This document shows, piece by piece, positions 21,831 through 35,918 of a DNA stretch of 64,000 nucleotides. Each line of letters starts with the position of its first letter. The stretch's first letter is position 1. The DNA is taken from positions 8,122,001 to 8,186,000 of the forward strand of contig JAHRBC010000002.1 of assembly GCA_022702545.1 (NCBI GenBank), in the 5' to 3' direction. The notes under the pieces were generated by a model. It was given only the letters and a program-made list of their open reading frames with translations. It made no database searches and was not told the origin of the DNA. Source of the stretch: Phycomyces nitens (lineage: Eukaryota; Mucoromycota; Mucoromycetes; Mucorales; Phycomycetaceae). Made by a program: the position numbers and the translations under genes.

Positions 21831-24211
21831 GTTCAGTAAATTCTGGATTGCTTATGTTTTTTTGTAAGTCGAGGCTTATGTGCTGCAACCACGGTATTGT
21901 TCAGGGATACTATAAGAATAAGACAAGCAGCAAACAAAGAGGCATTGTAACCTTTGTTGTTATTTTTGAAGAAAAATCAATGGGTGTCTACTCGGTTTTA
22001 AAGTTGATGAAAGCAAGAACAATAATGTTGGGAACAAAAGCCTTGCTGGTGACTATTTTCACTCATGTTGTGTTCCGACGTTGGGTACTGCATAAGATGT
22101 AAAAATCTCTCACTAAAGCTGCTGAGCTGGGATCTGGCGGAAATATACATATCTAAAGCTATTTTTTAACGTGAGAGACCAGAAAGTCTCCCCAACTCTT
22201 TTAGCCAAAGTCAGTTATTTGTTTTAGCAATCGTCCACAATCTTTTTAAATATTGTGGAATGTAAGCTTGTTAATCGCCGATTTTTAAGTTAACTGTGTG
22301 AAATGAATAAGCCTTGTTAAATTTATGGTGAGTCTCTCCTGAAAACCCTCTCCATTACATTATACTTTTTAAGATATTCTGAATATGCTTTATTTTTTAA
22401 AATAAATTGTACTAAAAGAAGTGTCTTAAGTACAAAAACAAGGTATTGATCACATGTGTCAGCACCCGCCTTTAATAATCATCTCCATGTATGTCAATGA
22501 AAAGCTACCGACTCACTTGTATGTACCTTATTTGTTCTGGAAGAAATTCTGATGAAATACAGACATCAACCTAGATAAAGCCAACATCAAGTCTAACGTT
22601 TATATCTAGTCCTATAACAAAGTCGGCCTCAATCACCTTTACCATGTTTCTTTTCAAAGTTTGGATCGCCGTATTTCAAATGGAGGCCTATTTTCATTGA
22701 TTCAGTCAAAAATATAAAATTTCAGAAGGCTTTTTTTGTTTTAAAAAAAAGCATCAGAGAAGATACAAAGAAAAACTCGAATGGCTTAATACTGTTCTTG
22801 ATTTTAAAAGAAGGCTAGATATTACTAGGAAAATTAAATATTTATCTTCCGGTAAACGAAAGAGCTGTATTATATCGTAATGCAACAGTAATGACTAACA
22901 GATTTTTGAAAAAGAGATTAAAACTCGAATAAGAAATACTTTCTTTGCGATAACCTTGGTCAAAAACAATTTTTTTCTGATTTTCATGTCAAAGGAGAAA
23001 CTCAATACAACATACAAGGTTTTCTATAGGAAATATTATGCATACAATGTACAAAAGAGACATGAAAAGAAAAAGACCTTTTCAAAGTATTCTTGGCATG
23101 ACTGTATCAAAGACAGCATCTCTCGATCAATAGTCTTGTATTTTCCTCATTCTTTAAGAAACACAAGACGTATCTATAATTTAAATAGCTATAATTTAAG
23201 GATGATTATATTTAATACTTATCAGGGGACAAAATGGCTCGGGCAGAAAAAAGAAATATTCCTATCAATGGCGGCAAAAGAGTATGATCCAAAAAGAAAA
23301 AAGAGAGAATGTACAAAGGACAATGAGTAAGAAGAAGAAGAGCAATGGAGACTGAGAAATATTTACAGTTTTTATTCATTTAAAACAAAAACAAAGGCTC
23401 CGTAAGACAAACTAGTGTTTATAATATGTACTCGATAATTTAGCGTAAAGAAGCCTTCCTGAGGTTCTGGTATCGATTATATATAAAAAGGTATTTTTTT
23501 ATACTTTCTTTTGATTCCAGAGTTGGTAAAATTATTCTGACAAGATGAGGATACAATGTTGGGTTGACTGGTAGCACCATAAACTAAAATGACAGTAATG
23601 TAGATGTTTAATATCTGCTTGGTTCAATAAGTACATAACATTACAGCTGATTATTATTTATTGAATATATCATATCTCCATATCATCAAATGTTTTTCAA
23701 TACAACAGGTCTGTCATTATGAACCCAACCAGCATTTTTCCTCCAATATATATACATATAATTGCAAAGATTTACGCTGCTGTATTCTCAGCATATATTG
23801 TTTTCTCTGTTTATTGATATTAAAGTATTAAACATAAATTTCTGGATAGGTTGGATTGCTGATGGCAGGTTTACATAGTATTCCTATTGTACCTAATCTT
23901 TAAACTTAACATATTCGCACTATAAATGTATAAAGAATAAATTAATTTGTAAATTATCAGTGAAAAAGTAATCCTCATAACCATGTACATAAAAGTAGTC
24001 ACAAAAATCAAAATTAACAATTGTAGTAGATCAGAATGTTAATCTGGTTCGCTGACACTACAAATTAAGGCACTTTTTGTATGGCCACCACTATTTTCTT
24101 TTTCTCTTGTAAAGTTCAAATGTGTCCATGTTTGTTTGTTTTTATTATTCAGCCATGGCAAGACAGTTGCTGGATAGGTAAAAAGATAGGTGACAAATGT
24201 GTGGGATGAAT
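21831..24211. other. 2.4 kb AT-rich region, mostly without recognisable genes
   Basis: Contains the plus-strand ORF at 22956-23330 (listed separately) and short frames (21848-22102) without known content. No splice-supported gene was found. The region downstream of 23340 to the P2 gene is very AT-rich and featureless. Confidence 0.4.
22956..23330 (+). pseudogene. Possible second Fanzor (TnpB-like) fragment
   Basis: 124-codon basic frame. Its end, YNLNSYNLRMIIFNTYQG followed about 18 residues later by KEYDPKRKKREC, lines up with the Fanzor segment at 31.4 kb (FYNQNTAKDRFNLYQG, then KFNRSRRDKK) in spacing and key residues (YN.N, FN.YQG, K-Y/F, basic cluster). The rest is not recognisable and no RuvC Asp block or zinc ribbon is visible nearby. 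The similarity could be chance in a Lys/Asn/Tyr-rich frame. Confidence 0.3.
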
Positions 24212-24607
24212 TTAATCAAAGAGACCGAAGCCCATGTCGTCGTCGGACTCCTCCTTCTCTTCAACGGCAGCCTCAACCTTGGCATCCTCGGTAGAGGCAC
24301 CAGCAGCGGCACCAGCAGGGGCAGCAACGCCACCAGTGGGGACAGAGGAGATCTTTTCCTTACCCTCGGCAATAAGCTATTTAAAATTAATCAATTTACG
24401 AGTTATATGATTAAGATTACATATAGACTTGTTTGTTTGTTTTCTTACCTCTTCAACAGACTTGCCCTCGAGAGACTTGATCAAGGAAGCGACACGCTCC
24501 TGCTCGACAGAGACGCCAACGGATCCCAAAAGAGTGGTGATATCCTTGGCGGTGGGGGTGGCCTTACCACCGTTAACAAGAAGAAGGTAGGCAGCGAGAT
24601 ACTTCAT
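24212..24607 (-). CDS. RPP2: 60S acidic ribosomal protein P2
   Basis: Exons 24607-24449 and 24376-24212 join in phase 0 (donor GTAAGA, acceptor TTAAATAG), giving 107 residues, the usual P2 length. The N-terminal dimerisation domain [14 protein letters not shown] and [15 protein letters not shown] is followed by a Gly/Ala hinge ([13 protein letters not shown]) and the conserved acidic end [16 protein letters not shown], which recruits elongation factors to the ribosomal stalk. Known: it pairs with P1 on P0 in the GTPase-associated centre. Codon use is more GC-rich than the surroundings, as expected for a very highly expressed gene. An ATG in the same frame is not found further upstream. Confidence 0.97.
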
Positions 24608-26534
24608 GGCAATGACACGAACTACAAAAAAGAGAGGCCGAGACAAGGTAAGCCAACCTGGAAAAATATTTTATTTGGTTCAAATTTTTTCAATTACCGC
24701 ATATCCATTGGTAGACAAGCTGGGGATTATGTTGCGCAGTCCTTGATATTTTATTGCGTCACAAGAACGTGGCTTGCAAACCCGAACTTTTATGTAACAG
24801 AACTAGAGAAATTGGTGTGCCTTGTAAATGTATGAATATAGAGAAAAATAATAGTTAACACATAGCTTTCAAAGTTAAAAATAAACATATAGAGCAGTTT
24901 TGATGATTTTAATATATAAGAGTAATTTTGGGAGAAAACGTCGCTTATAGGTCTACTTTCTTGAAGAAATGGTTATTAGCTGTTTAGCCTAAAGGGTGTC
25001 AAATTATCAGGTTAAAAATCAGTTTGTGAGGGTGTAATAGGCAAATACGAGAGAAATATAAAATCTAAAGGGGCAATTGGTATATACGATATTTACAAGT
25101 GAACTATCCTATCTATAAACTCTGTATTGTAGGCATATATATATTTTTAAATAATAATAATAATAATTTATAAGGTTGACTATCACTCTACAATTACTCG
25201 TTGAATACCTATCAAAAATAGCCGATTTTTAATATCTTTACCTTTTCAAGGGTGTATTGTCGTTTACTAAAAAATTCTTCTATAGCTAATATTTGCTTTT
25301 TTTTAAGATATTCAATTTATTATTACTAAATAGCTTGTCAATAATATTCTCCAAGTCTAAAAGCAATCTTTCTATTCCTAAAATTATTTCATTTAAATAA
25401 TGTACAAATCAAAGAAAGGTTATAGATTGAATTTATACTGATATTTCTTTTATTGTCTTTGTTATCCAACACTCAATATCAGCATCTATTTACAATACAC
25501 ACAAGCCAAATTATGAGAATTTGATTTCAAAAGCAAATTTAGTTTAATAAATCTAATATCTAGGTGGTATTAAACATATGTGTATATAAATCTTGATCAT
25601 TTTATATAAATTTATTTGGAGTTTTTTTTTATTTGCGAGGTTATATAACATTCTACTAGAATTTTAGAGGTAAAGTTTATATTTGATATCTTTGCAAAAT
25701 GGTCTCAAGGATATTGAGTTGGCTACAAGCATTTTAAAAGCATGTCAGAAATAAACCAAGATTAAGCAAAGATAATATATGAATATAAATCTAATGATTT
25801 ATATACAAATCATATATATTACTCCAAACTTAATTAACATAGTATTGTAAATATGACGCTTAATTGAGATAAGAATGGCTTGTTTCCCAGTAATATTGAT
25901 GGTAGACTTTGGATAGATTTGTACTGGAGTAAAATGGAATAATATATATTCGATAAAGATAAAATTGGTGTTATTATATTAAACTCTCGAAAACATGATG
26001 AAATACATTTTGGAAATGGGATGCATATTCCACAAGAGAATACAGTGTCAGTTTCTATATATCTACAAAAGGCTTGCTCAAAATAATTGCCACATTGATA
26101 AAATTGCTGTATAAGAACGATTTCTACTCAAAATATTCAAATCAAAGAACTTTCTAAATACCTCGGTCTTGATCTAAAAGCAGATTACAAATAATGTAAA
26201 CCTCGAATGAGGATATTTGGATTGTATTTTTATTTCTCTAATATTACAAGCATCGCTAATATATTATATAAATATTTAATAATAACCTTTTTAATTGTAA
26301 TGACATTATAAAATCGTGTTTTGAATAAAGTGGTACCGATTTAAAGGTGTTTTTTATATTATAAATCGGATTACATGGCCTATCCAATCCTATTTTTGAG
26401 TCTATGTATATGCATATATGTAAGCAGTTTTTGAGAAAATATCGTGTAGATGGAAAGGTATTGGCTTTTAACAAGTATGGAATATGAGCTATACTAGTAA
26501 TAGTAATATAAATAGTAGTAATACAGTGTTTTTT
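24608..26534. other. 1.9 kb very AT-rich region, no gene seen
   Basis: Upstream of the P2 gene. Both strands are dense in stops, with TATA, ATAA and ATTT tracts (25140-25170, 26270-26290, 26490-26530). No frame above about 75 codons has recognisable content. It may be decayed transposon DNA. Confidence 0.45.
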
Positions 26535-27413
26535 ACTTGAGATATTGAGACAACTTTGGAATCTTTTTAGACAAAATCATATTACCAATTGAAACGGTTT
26601 TCATTTAATTTTTAAAAATGAACTATATTCATTATAACTCTGAAAATAATCGTTTCCAGTATTTGACAACAGTTCTACCGAAAAATATGATAATACAGTC
26701 ATCGAAAATGGCAACCTTTAACGCTTATTGATCTCGATACAATTCCTAAACCTCAATCAACAACAATAGAGGTAATGTACATTCTAGTTAAAGATGTTCA
26801 GCAAGCCTCTGTTGCTTTTACTGAAAAGTATAAGAAATATGGACAAGATTAAATTGAAAGGTTTATTCGAATAATCCAAGAAGGGCTGTCAGTAACACAG
26901 ATAATAGATCAATCCGGCATACCTCGTAGTATCACTTACAAACTACTCAACAAATTCAGTAATAGCGATGGAACACTGATTCCTCGTCATAAGCCAAAGA
27001 AAAATGAAATTGAAGCAAAGATATTGTTTTCTCAACACTCGCTCTTTCTCATAGATTTTTCTGACAATAACCCATGTATTGTTCTTGAAGAAGCAAAGCA
27101 AAAATTATGGGAACATTTTAAAGGTATCAAGTCTCTCTTTCTGGGTTATACAAGCATATCTGTGAAAAGTGTGTCTTTGTTGATAAGCGGTTTTTACTCT
27201 CAGTTAATAAGAAACTGTAGTTGGTCAAAACTTGGAAATCCAACAGTTGTAAAAGTAGATAGACAAAAGAAAGTAAATATAATGGCACGATGTGTGTCGT
27301 TTTTGTTCCGCTTCGACCACGACATTCTGCAAAAAGCGTCATACTTCTTTGCAGGATTTCTTTTCTCCCTTGTACAAGGAATACCCTTGTACATTGTATT
27401 CAATCATCAATAG
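26535..27413 (+). pseudogene. Degenerate IS630/mariner-like transposase with internal deletion
   Basis: The plus strand retains an N-terminal helix-turn-helix, IERFIRIIQEGLSVTQIIDQ and GIPRSITYKLLNKF, then a linker with DNNPCIVLEEAKQKLWEHFK. A +1 shift gives GLYKHICEKC running straight into VFVDKRFLLSV (first-Asp strand), so the segment usually lying between these blocks is missing. Then WSKLGNPTVVKVDRQKKVNI is typical of the family. A stop interrupts the region before the HTH. The first 400 bp recur at 30587-30925. Confidence 0.75.
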
Positions 27414-28155
27414 TGCTTTGAAAGCGTTTTATAACTAAATAGTATAGATCGTTCCTCTATAAAAGTCTTCATACGACGCAACAATAAAAGACATCTCTAT
27501 CTTTATCTACCTTTATTCATATTGATCAAACCCTGATTGTATCCTTTGCACATTAATTTCATCGTCACTGACTTATAGTAACTCTTAGCGATCATTATAA
27601 GCATATTTCTTATCATATTTGTCTTCTTTCTATACATTCTACCCCATTTCTCTACTGTCGAATAGACCCGAGCGTTATCACAATAATTTATCCTTTTTCA
27701 CATACATTTTGCCTTCTGAACTCGTTGACAACCCTTAATCATTTTTGTATGACAACGTTGCACCATAAAACCAACTCGACACTTGTAAATAACAGTATTG
27801 CTGGTTCCCCTTTGGCACCATTTGTTTTTCATAAAGTCAAAACTTTTCTAAGAAAAGAAAACATGTGATACTCAAGAAAGACACAACAACTTATAGTTAA
27901 ATTCATGGAATTAGTATGGATGTTCTGGACAGACATGATAAAACATATACCCTCACTCCCTATAACCAAGGCTGGATAAGATATACTGTAAAGCAAGTTG
28001 ATGACTTTTTCTTTTCTTTTTAAAAAGAAAAATAAGAATAATAATATACTATAATATAATAAAACAAACTTTGTAGGTCATTAAAAGGATGGATAAGACG
28101 TTATGATGTGTGTTAATGCGTGTATATGTGTGTAGAGCTTCGTGAATTTATCTAT
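27414..28155. other. Intergenic, no gene seen
   Basis: AT-rich spacer between the transposase relic and the 3' end of the Dbf4-like gene. It contains a TA/AATA tract near 28020-28060. No coding region or recognisable repeat is visible. Confidence 0.5.
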
Positions 28156-30224
28156 TTACAAGAACACCGAGTAATACTTCTCCCAGCTGTCATCGACAAT
28201 GGTGCTGGCCATATCAGATGTATCTTCATTGTCTTCGAGCTTATGCCTTTGGAACTTATTGGGATATGGCTCATCGTCATTAGTAGCCATAGCAAGTGCA
28301 TATGATCGCTTATTGGAATGTTGAAATCGAACGTTTTTACCGTCGATATTAGGATCAACCTTTGGCTTCATATGCAGGGGTAATGGTTCTTTGTAAGATC
28401 GACGAGTCTTTGAAAGCAGGTCATCAAGAACAGCAAAGTTATTATTATCGCGAATAAATGCCTGGTGTGCATCTTCTTTGATGTGCTATCATGAGACATA
28501 TTCATTAAGTTGTAGGAACCAAAAAAAATCTATTTGCCATTTACCTTTTCATAAGACGAGAACTTCTTGTTGCAATTCTCACAGTACCACACTTCTTCAG
28601 GCATATGGGTACCACGTCGATCTCGCTGCCCATTTGTCTTTTCTACTGTAGGCTTTGTGCTATCTTGGGTAAGTTGCATTTGCTGGAAGTTCAGGGCAGC
28701 TGAATTGACCACACTTGCAATCGTTTCATTCTTAACTTCGCGTGTGTTCTTGACATCGACAATACGGCGAGCCAGTCGACCAACATTGTCACCAGGAGCA
28801 AGATGTCGCACTTCGGCTGGAATCATATTTGATCCAGACGCAAGAGCAGTTCTTGAAGTGGTCGACTGAATCACACTAGGGTGGAATCCAGACACTCGGA
28901 AGAGTGAATCTGACGGCATTTGGCGAGTTGTCTGGCGTTTAAGTTGTTGTGGTAGGTTTCCATGGTTTCCGAGAGGAAGTCTATTTGCAGAGAGATTTAT
29001 TTTTCCAAATGGCTGTTCATGACTAGCGGAAATGCCGTTTTTGGATTGTCCGTCTTCAGGGATCGCCGCGCGTGCAAAAGGAGATTTTCCATAGGGTGTG
29101 TCTTTGAGGAACGGCCATGGACGCCCTTCTACAGCGCTCTGAGAAAGAGACTTTGTGTACTCCTTGATGACTGTTGGTTTACAAACACCCGTTACATCCT
29201 CTACTAGAGCGTAATAGCCTTTAAAGGGTACAAAATGAGGGCGTGATGCATTTGCATCCCCAGATATGCCTGTCCGCACCCCATGCGTCTTCTCTTCTTT
29301 TAGCACATTTGCCAAGCCACGTGGAGCTACATCTTCCTTTCGCTGATTTCGGTTTGATCCATCTAAAATGGTCTGGATACAGCGTAACATATCTGTGATC
29401 ATATTAAGTATGTATACATGGTATGTAAACCAATACATACCATTCAGTCCCCATACTTGAAGATTGAGTCTAAAGGCCTTGTCCACTAGCTCTTCCTGGG
29501 GTGGAATAACCGGCGCGGGAATCTATAGAACAAGAAAAAGGAGAAAAAGAAAAAAAAAAGTGAATATATAGTGTCTTTTAGTGATCATTACTTACTCTGG
29601 CCGGAATCACAGAATTGAATGGATTCAATTGCTTCCTGCTTATATGACAAAAGTAAGGCATGTCTGTCCTTTTACGATTGTTGCCATCCTTGAAATAAGC
29701 TAATCATTTACCTATTCATTACTAGCTTGAAATCAGAATTGGTTTCTCGATTGCTGATCTCTGTGAGTGGGGCTGATTTAGGAGAAATTTCTGCATTGAC
29801 TTGCTTATTGTTTTGTTTTGGTGGAGTAAAAGGTTTTGTAGTGATGAAATGGGTACAGTTTTTAGAGAAGAACGGCTCAAGGGTCTGGTTATAGATGTAA
29901 TTAGATGAAGTGAAGTGAATAAAGATATTATGGATTCCTTACCACACCCAGTAATTTGAGCTTGCGTTCGACATTCTTGCGCGTAGCATCGTCAACACTA
30001 TCCAAAAAAATCTTGAACTTGCAGAAATCCTTGCGAGTGATTCGAGAGCTTTCTTCGTTTAATCCTCCTGTGCGTGATGCACCCTCAGCAAGTTTAATAT
30101 TAGGATTATGTGATTGTTGAACAGGTTGTAGTCGACGTCCGCGTGGAATGGCTTTGGTATATTCTGTTGGTCGTGCTAGATTTTTTTTCATAGGGGTTTC
30201 CGAAAGTCGCTTCTTTTGCTCCAT
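28156..30224 (-). CDS. DBF4: Dbf4/Dfp1-like regulatory subunit of Cdc7 kinase
   Basis: Role (family knowledge): Dbf4 activates Cdc7 (DDK), which phosphorylates MCM to fire replication origins. Six exons (30224-29943, 29884-29712, 29668-29596, 29522-29441, 29392-28545, 28485-28156) close in phase to 595 residues. Seen: TLEPFFSKNCTHFITTKP, the BRCT-like motif N; LNLQVWGLNG then MLRCIQTIL, the WGL block typical of the family; and near the C-terminus a DBF4 zinc finger, WYCENCNKKFSSYEK followed by HIKEDAH (Cys-x2-Cys, His-x5-His). Between them is a long Ser/Arg-rich linker. Intron 2 is only 43 nt in this model, so its exact acceptor is less certain. The finger ends the conserved region, and the last 100 residues are acidic and polar. 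Confidence 0.9.
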
Positions 30225-30586
30225 AGCGCTCTGCTTGCCCTTTATATATACAAATATATATTTTATATAAATATAAATATAAATATAAATATAAATCTAT
30301 ATGTATAAGTATATATATTTATATTTATATATATATTATTATATATATATTATTATTATTCGTCCGTTTACAAAGTGAAAATAAATAAATGTATCGTTCA
30401 ATCAACGCGAGCCATTTAAAGTATCTTCGGGAAGACTTTGGCCACCCAAAAAAAAATTTCACTCAGCGCTCTTTTTTAATTTGCCGACAAGCTGTGAAAA
30501 AATCATACTTGATAAAATGATGGGTCCGATCCGAGCAGATAATGCGTCCGGAAAGATGGATCCGGACACATAATTATACAATGTTT
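30225..30586. other. Promoter-side spacer with AT repeats
   Basis: Upstream of the Dbf4-like gene. Positions 30245-30360 are tandem TATAAA/TATTAT repeats. At 30510-30575 there is a local GC-richer patch with GGTCCGATCCG, GCGTCCGG and GATCCGGAC in alternating orientation. No gene is seen. Confidence 0.5.
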
Positions 30587-30925
30587 GCTTGAGATTGAGA
30601 CAGCTTGTGATTTTTTAGACGAATTAAAAAAAATGAACTCTATTCATTATAACTCTGAAAAAGAATCGTTTCTAGTATTTGATAACAGTTCTACCAAAGA
30701 ATATGATAACACAGTCATCGAAAATGGCAACCTTTAACGCTTATTGATCTCGATACAATTCCTAAACCTCAATCAACAACAATAGAGGTAATGCACATTC
30801 TAGTTAAAGATGTTCAGCAAGTATAAAAAATATGAACAAGATCAAATTGAAAGGTTTATTCGAATAATCCAAGAAGGGCTGTCAGTACCACAAGCAGCAA
30901 AGCAATTCGGTATACCTTCTAAGTA
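30587..30925 (+). pseudogene. N-terminal fragment of the 26.5 kb transposase family
   Basis: Starts GAGATTGAGACAGCTTG and runs parallel to 26535-26935 with high identity, ending after the HTH (RFIRIIQEGLSVPQAAKQFG). It lacks about 20 bp present near 26810 in the other copy and has stops. It breaks off immediately upstream of the Fanzor relic. Confidence 0.8.
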
Positions 30926-30982
30926 TCCCTTCATAATAGTTATAACTTTTTTGTAATGTATTTAGCACTTGGTTAATACCAA

Positions 30983-32041
30983 ATGGACACAACAATATAC
31001 TATTTGGAAATCTCCTCCGTACCGATGGTTTCTCGCTCAATTTTCTTTTTTTTACAAATGACGTCAAATTGGTTATGGATCTTCTTATCAAAGTCTCGAG
31101 TGAAGCTTGAAAACTTTACCATGTTTGAAAGTGATGAGATGCATACAACAATTTCTATTGATCCGGAAAGAAAATCAGTATTTACTGCCGCAATTGGTTC
31201 AAACCCTCAAATACAAAGATACACTAGATATGAATATCAACAGATGACAGGTGCTACAAACTTTGCAGTAAAATTGGAAAAAAGGAAAAAAGAGTCTGGC
31301 ATAGGATCGATAGAGAGCAATCTTCCGACTAACAAAACGTCGAGTATTACAAAGTCTGAAGAATGCGTCAAGAGTATTCTTACACACCTAGACGTGCTGT
31401 TCAGATTTTACAATCAAAATACCGCAAAAGATAGATTTAACCTCTATCAAGGTTCCCAAAGGATTCCAGAAAAACTAGTAAACATCTTGACGCACGGCAC
31501 TGCAAAATTCAACAGATCAAGACGGGACAAGAAGACCAGGAGACAAAGAAGAATAATGAAGAAGAAGAAAGGCAGCCAGCAACCACTGACAAAAACAAGT
31601 AAGCAACCAGTCTTTTTTCAATAGATTTTAATATATCTTTTTGAAAGGTCGAAGAAATATAAGTCCCTTCCTTTTAATCATGTCAAGAAAAAGGTTCCGT
31701 TGGTTGCGGTCGCTGCTGGTATGTTCAACAAGAATATCATGAAGCTCAAAGGACTCTGGAGTGACGTTGCGGGGCAATTTTACAGAACATTGAAGAAACG
31801 TGAGGCTGAAGTCGAGTTGATTGTTGTAACAATCGACGAATTCAAAACGTCGAAAACATCCAGCGTATGTTTTGGTGATCTGGATATCATTAAAGCCCCC
31901 GAATTCAAAGGTTACAGCGTTCTCCATTGTGCGCAATGTGTCAAGCTATGGCAATACAATGTTAATGATGCTCTTAACATGATGCCGATCGCAAAAAAAA
32001 AGAAACATTTGGATGGGCCAAGGAAGACCACAAGTTTTTAA
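30983..32041 (+). pseudogene. Fanzor (eukaryotic TnpB-like RNA-guided nuclease) relic
   Basis: Known: Fanzors are RNA-guided DNA nucleases descended from TnpB and carried by eukaryotic transposons. Seen: RuvC-I block TISIDPERKSVFTAAIG with its Asp; central EYQQMTGATNFAVKLEKRKK, LPTNKTSSI, FYNQNTAKDRFNLYQG and a basic stretch; then a frameshift before about 31570. A likely intron follows (GTAAGC at about 31600, acceptor GAAAG about 31647), then KVPLVAVAAGMFNKNIMKLK, YRTLKKREAEVE and TIDEFKTSKTSSVC, and finally LHCAQCVKLWQYNVNDALNM. Breaks: one zinc-ribbon Cys is Ser, the final RuvC Asp of the usual W-x-R-D-V-N pattern is Asn, and a further shift is likely at the A run near 31992. Inactive as read. 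Confidence 0.8.
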
Positions 32042-32895
32042 ACCAAAGAAAAAAAAAGTTGAACTCAACATTGGTCCTTAACTAAAACAGGTATCGCCGT
32101 AACAAACACGGTTTCCTTTTTTAAAGGATTAAGGTAATTACAGGTAAATACATCTAAACATAAATCTCTATTCTCAAATCTAATTTCTTTTTATCTCATT
32201 TTCATTTTTACTTTGTCCAAAAAAGGTAAATAAATTGTCTAAAAATTAATTTTGATTCGTCCAGAAAAAAACTAACATCGTCTTAATCCCAAGTAGAAAT
32301 ACTTTATTACCAAGGTTACACGAATTGTCAATCTTTTCAAGTCATCAATATGCACCAGGATATGTGGTGGAGCCATAGGTAAAATTGTATCACAGAAACC
32401 TCACAGCAAGCTATTTTCTCGTTTAATATATCCTCATTAACCAACATGCTTCAGGCAATGCACTTTTTGGTATTTAGATATTAAAACATTTTATAGCATG
32501 ATATGACCCTTTGGATCCATACAGCTCCAATATATCCATCTAATCTTTAATCGATACAATTCAATTTTACGCTTTGAAAGCTATTATAATCTGGATCCCA
32601 TTCATTTTACATTTCCACTCGGTATCTTTTTAATTATATAGACAAGGAGGGCTTTATAGAACCATTATCCGAGTATTATATTAAATATCTTTCAAATGAT
32701 ATATTTCTAGCCCATGTCTTTAGATAAACTTGCAAGTTCTCTTTAAAATGAGGATTTTTTTTATTACAATATGATCCAAATGCGGCTTTTATATCATCGT
32801 AAACTCAAGGAAGTCCAAGTGGCATAAATATGCACAGGGAGCAACCAAAGCAATTCCCATTTATTCATTTTATTGCAATTAAACAGAGCTCATGT
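32042..32895. other. Intergenic, no gene seen
   Basis: AT-rich DNA from the Fanzor relic to the 3' end of the DED1 gene. No terminal inverted repeat of the preceding elements is evident and no frame is worth calling. Confidence 0.45.
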
Positions 32896-35086
<2,191 letters not shown>

Positions 35087-35495
35087 TTCAGATGGATCTG
35101 TTTCTGTAAACGAAGAAAGTCTTTTTTTTCTCTTTCTTCCTAAAAAACTGTTGCATGACAGAGCATGAAACAGTCACATTCCGGAAACAATTCATTTTAG
35201 ACGCTTTCTGACCGGTGGTGTTGCCTTTATGCAAGGGACTGCGATGAAAGGTGTGCTGCAGCCAGTAAGCTTCGAGATCAATTCGATGGATTTTTTGGAT
35301 GTTAGTTATTGAAAGCAAAACAATGCACTACATTTACAGCATTAAAAGGCCTCTTGCTCCTTTGGTTCACAAAGTAGTAATGACGATATATTATATTCAG
35401 TAAACACCCAAACTATTTTTCACAAGTTATTTTTTTTTAAAAAAAAAAGACGCTGAATATAAGCAGTCTTGCTTGATTTATTGCTGGTAGCTTGA
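35087..35495. other. Spacer upstream of DED1
   Basis: Promoter and 5' UTR side of DED1 and the 3' side of the next minus-strand gene. It contains T/A runs at 35119-35126 and 35430-35447. No gene is called. Confidence 0.5.
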
Positions 35496-35918
35496 TCACT
35501 CTTGGTCCAAAAGGAATGATGTATCAATTGCATTCTTTGTTTGTGAAAGAATAGTCTGTGTTGTCTGCACAGTCTCAAGAGCTTGGGTAGTTTGGATTTG
35601 TAGATTGTGTAATCCTTTAGTCTGCTGCAAATAAGCACTTGCCAAATCACGCACATCTTGAGGTCCAGTTGGCTCTGGAATCAACTTTAATAGCTCTTTA
35701 GGACATTCCTTGTAAAAGTGTTGCTCTATGATAAGACTGTTAATTAATAACCCATCATAAAACTCAAGATTACCATGACCAACCGGCAATTCAATATCTT
35801 CAAGCCGAACAAAGTCATCAATCGAAAGGACAGGTACATTGCCATGTGAGGTTTGAATGTCATTGATTATCGTATTATATCCAAATTCTTTCTCGTTGTT
35901 TATCAAAGAAGTTGCCAT
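35496..35918 (-). CDS. Small intronless protein of unknown function
   Basis: 140 codons from ATG (MATSLINNEKEFGYNTII), single exon. Residues 20-90 look globular (VLSIDDFVRLEDIELPVGHG, IEQHFYKECPKELLKLIPEP). The last 45 residues are a Gln/Thr-rich helix (LQIQTTQALETVQTTQTIL) likely to form a coiled coil. The size and coiled tail recall small subunits of kinetochore, mediator or tethering complexes, but no family motif is recognised and this is not a call. It sits in a conserved housekeeping block with normal codon use, which argues that it is real. Confidence 0.65.
   Translation of the reverse strand: MATSLINNEKEFGYNTIINDIQTSHGNVPVLSIDDFVRLEDIELPVGHGNLEFYDGLLINSLIIEQHFYKECPKELLKLIPEPTGPQDVRDLASAYLQQTKGLHNLQIQTTQALETVQTTQTILSQTKNAIDTSFLLDQE

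Noticed and set aside
24197..24835. Plus-strand 212-codon frame over ribosomal protein P2
   Set aside because: Antisense of the P2 exons and intron. The opposite strand encodes an unmistakable P2.
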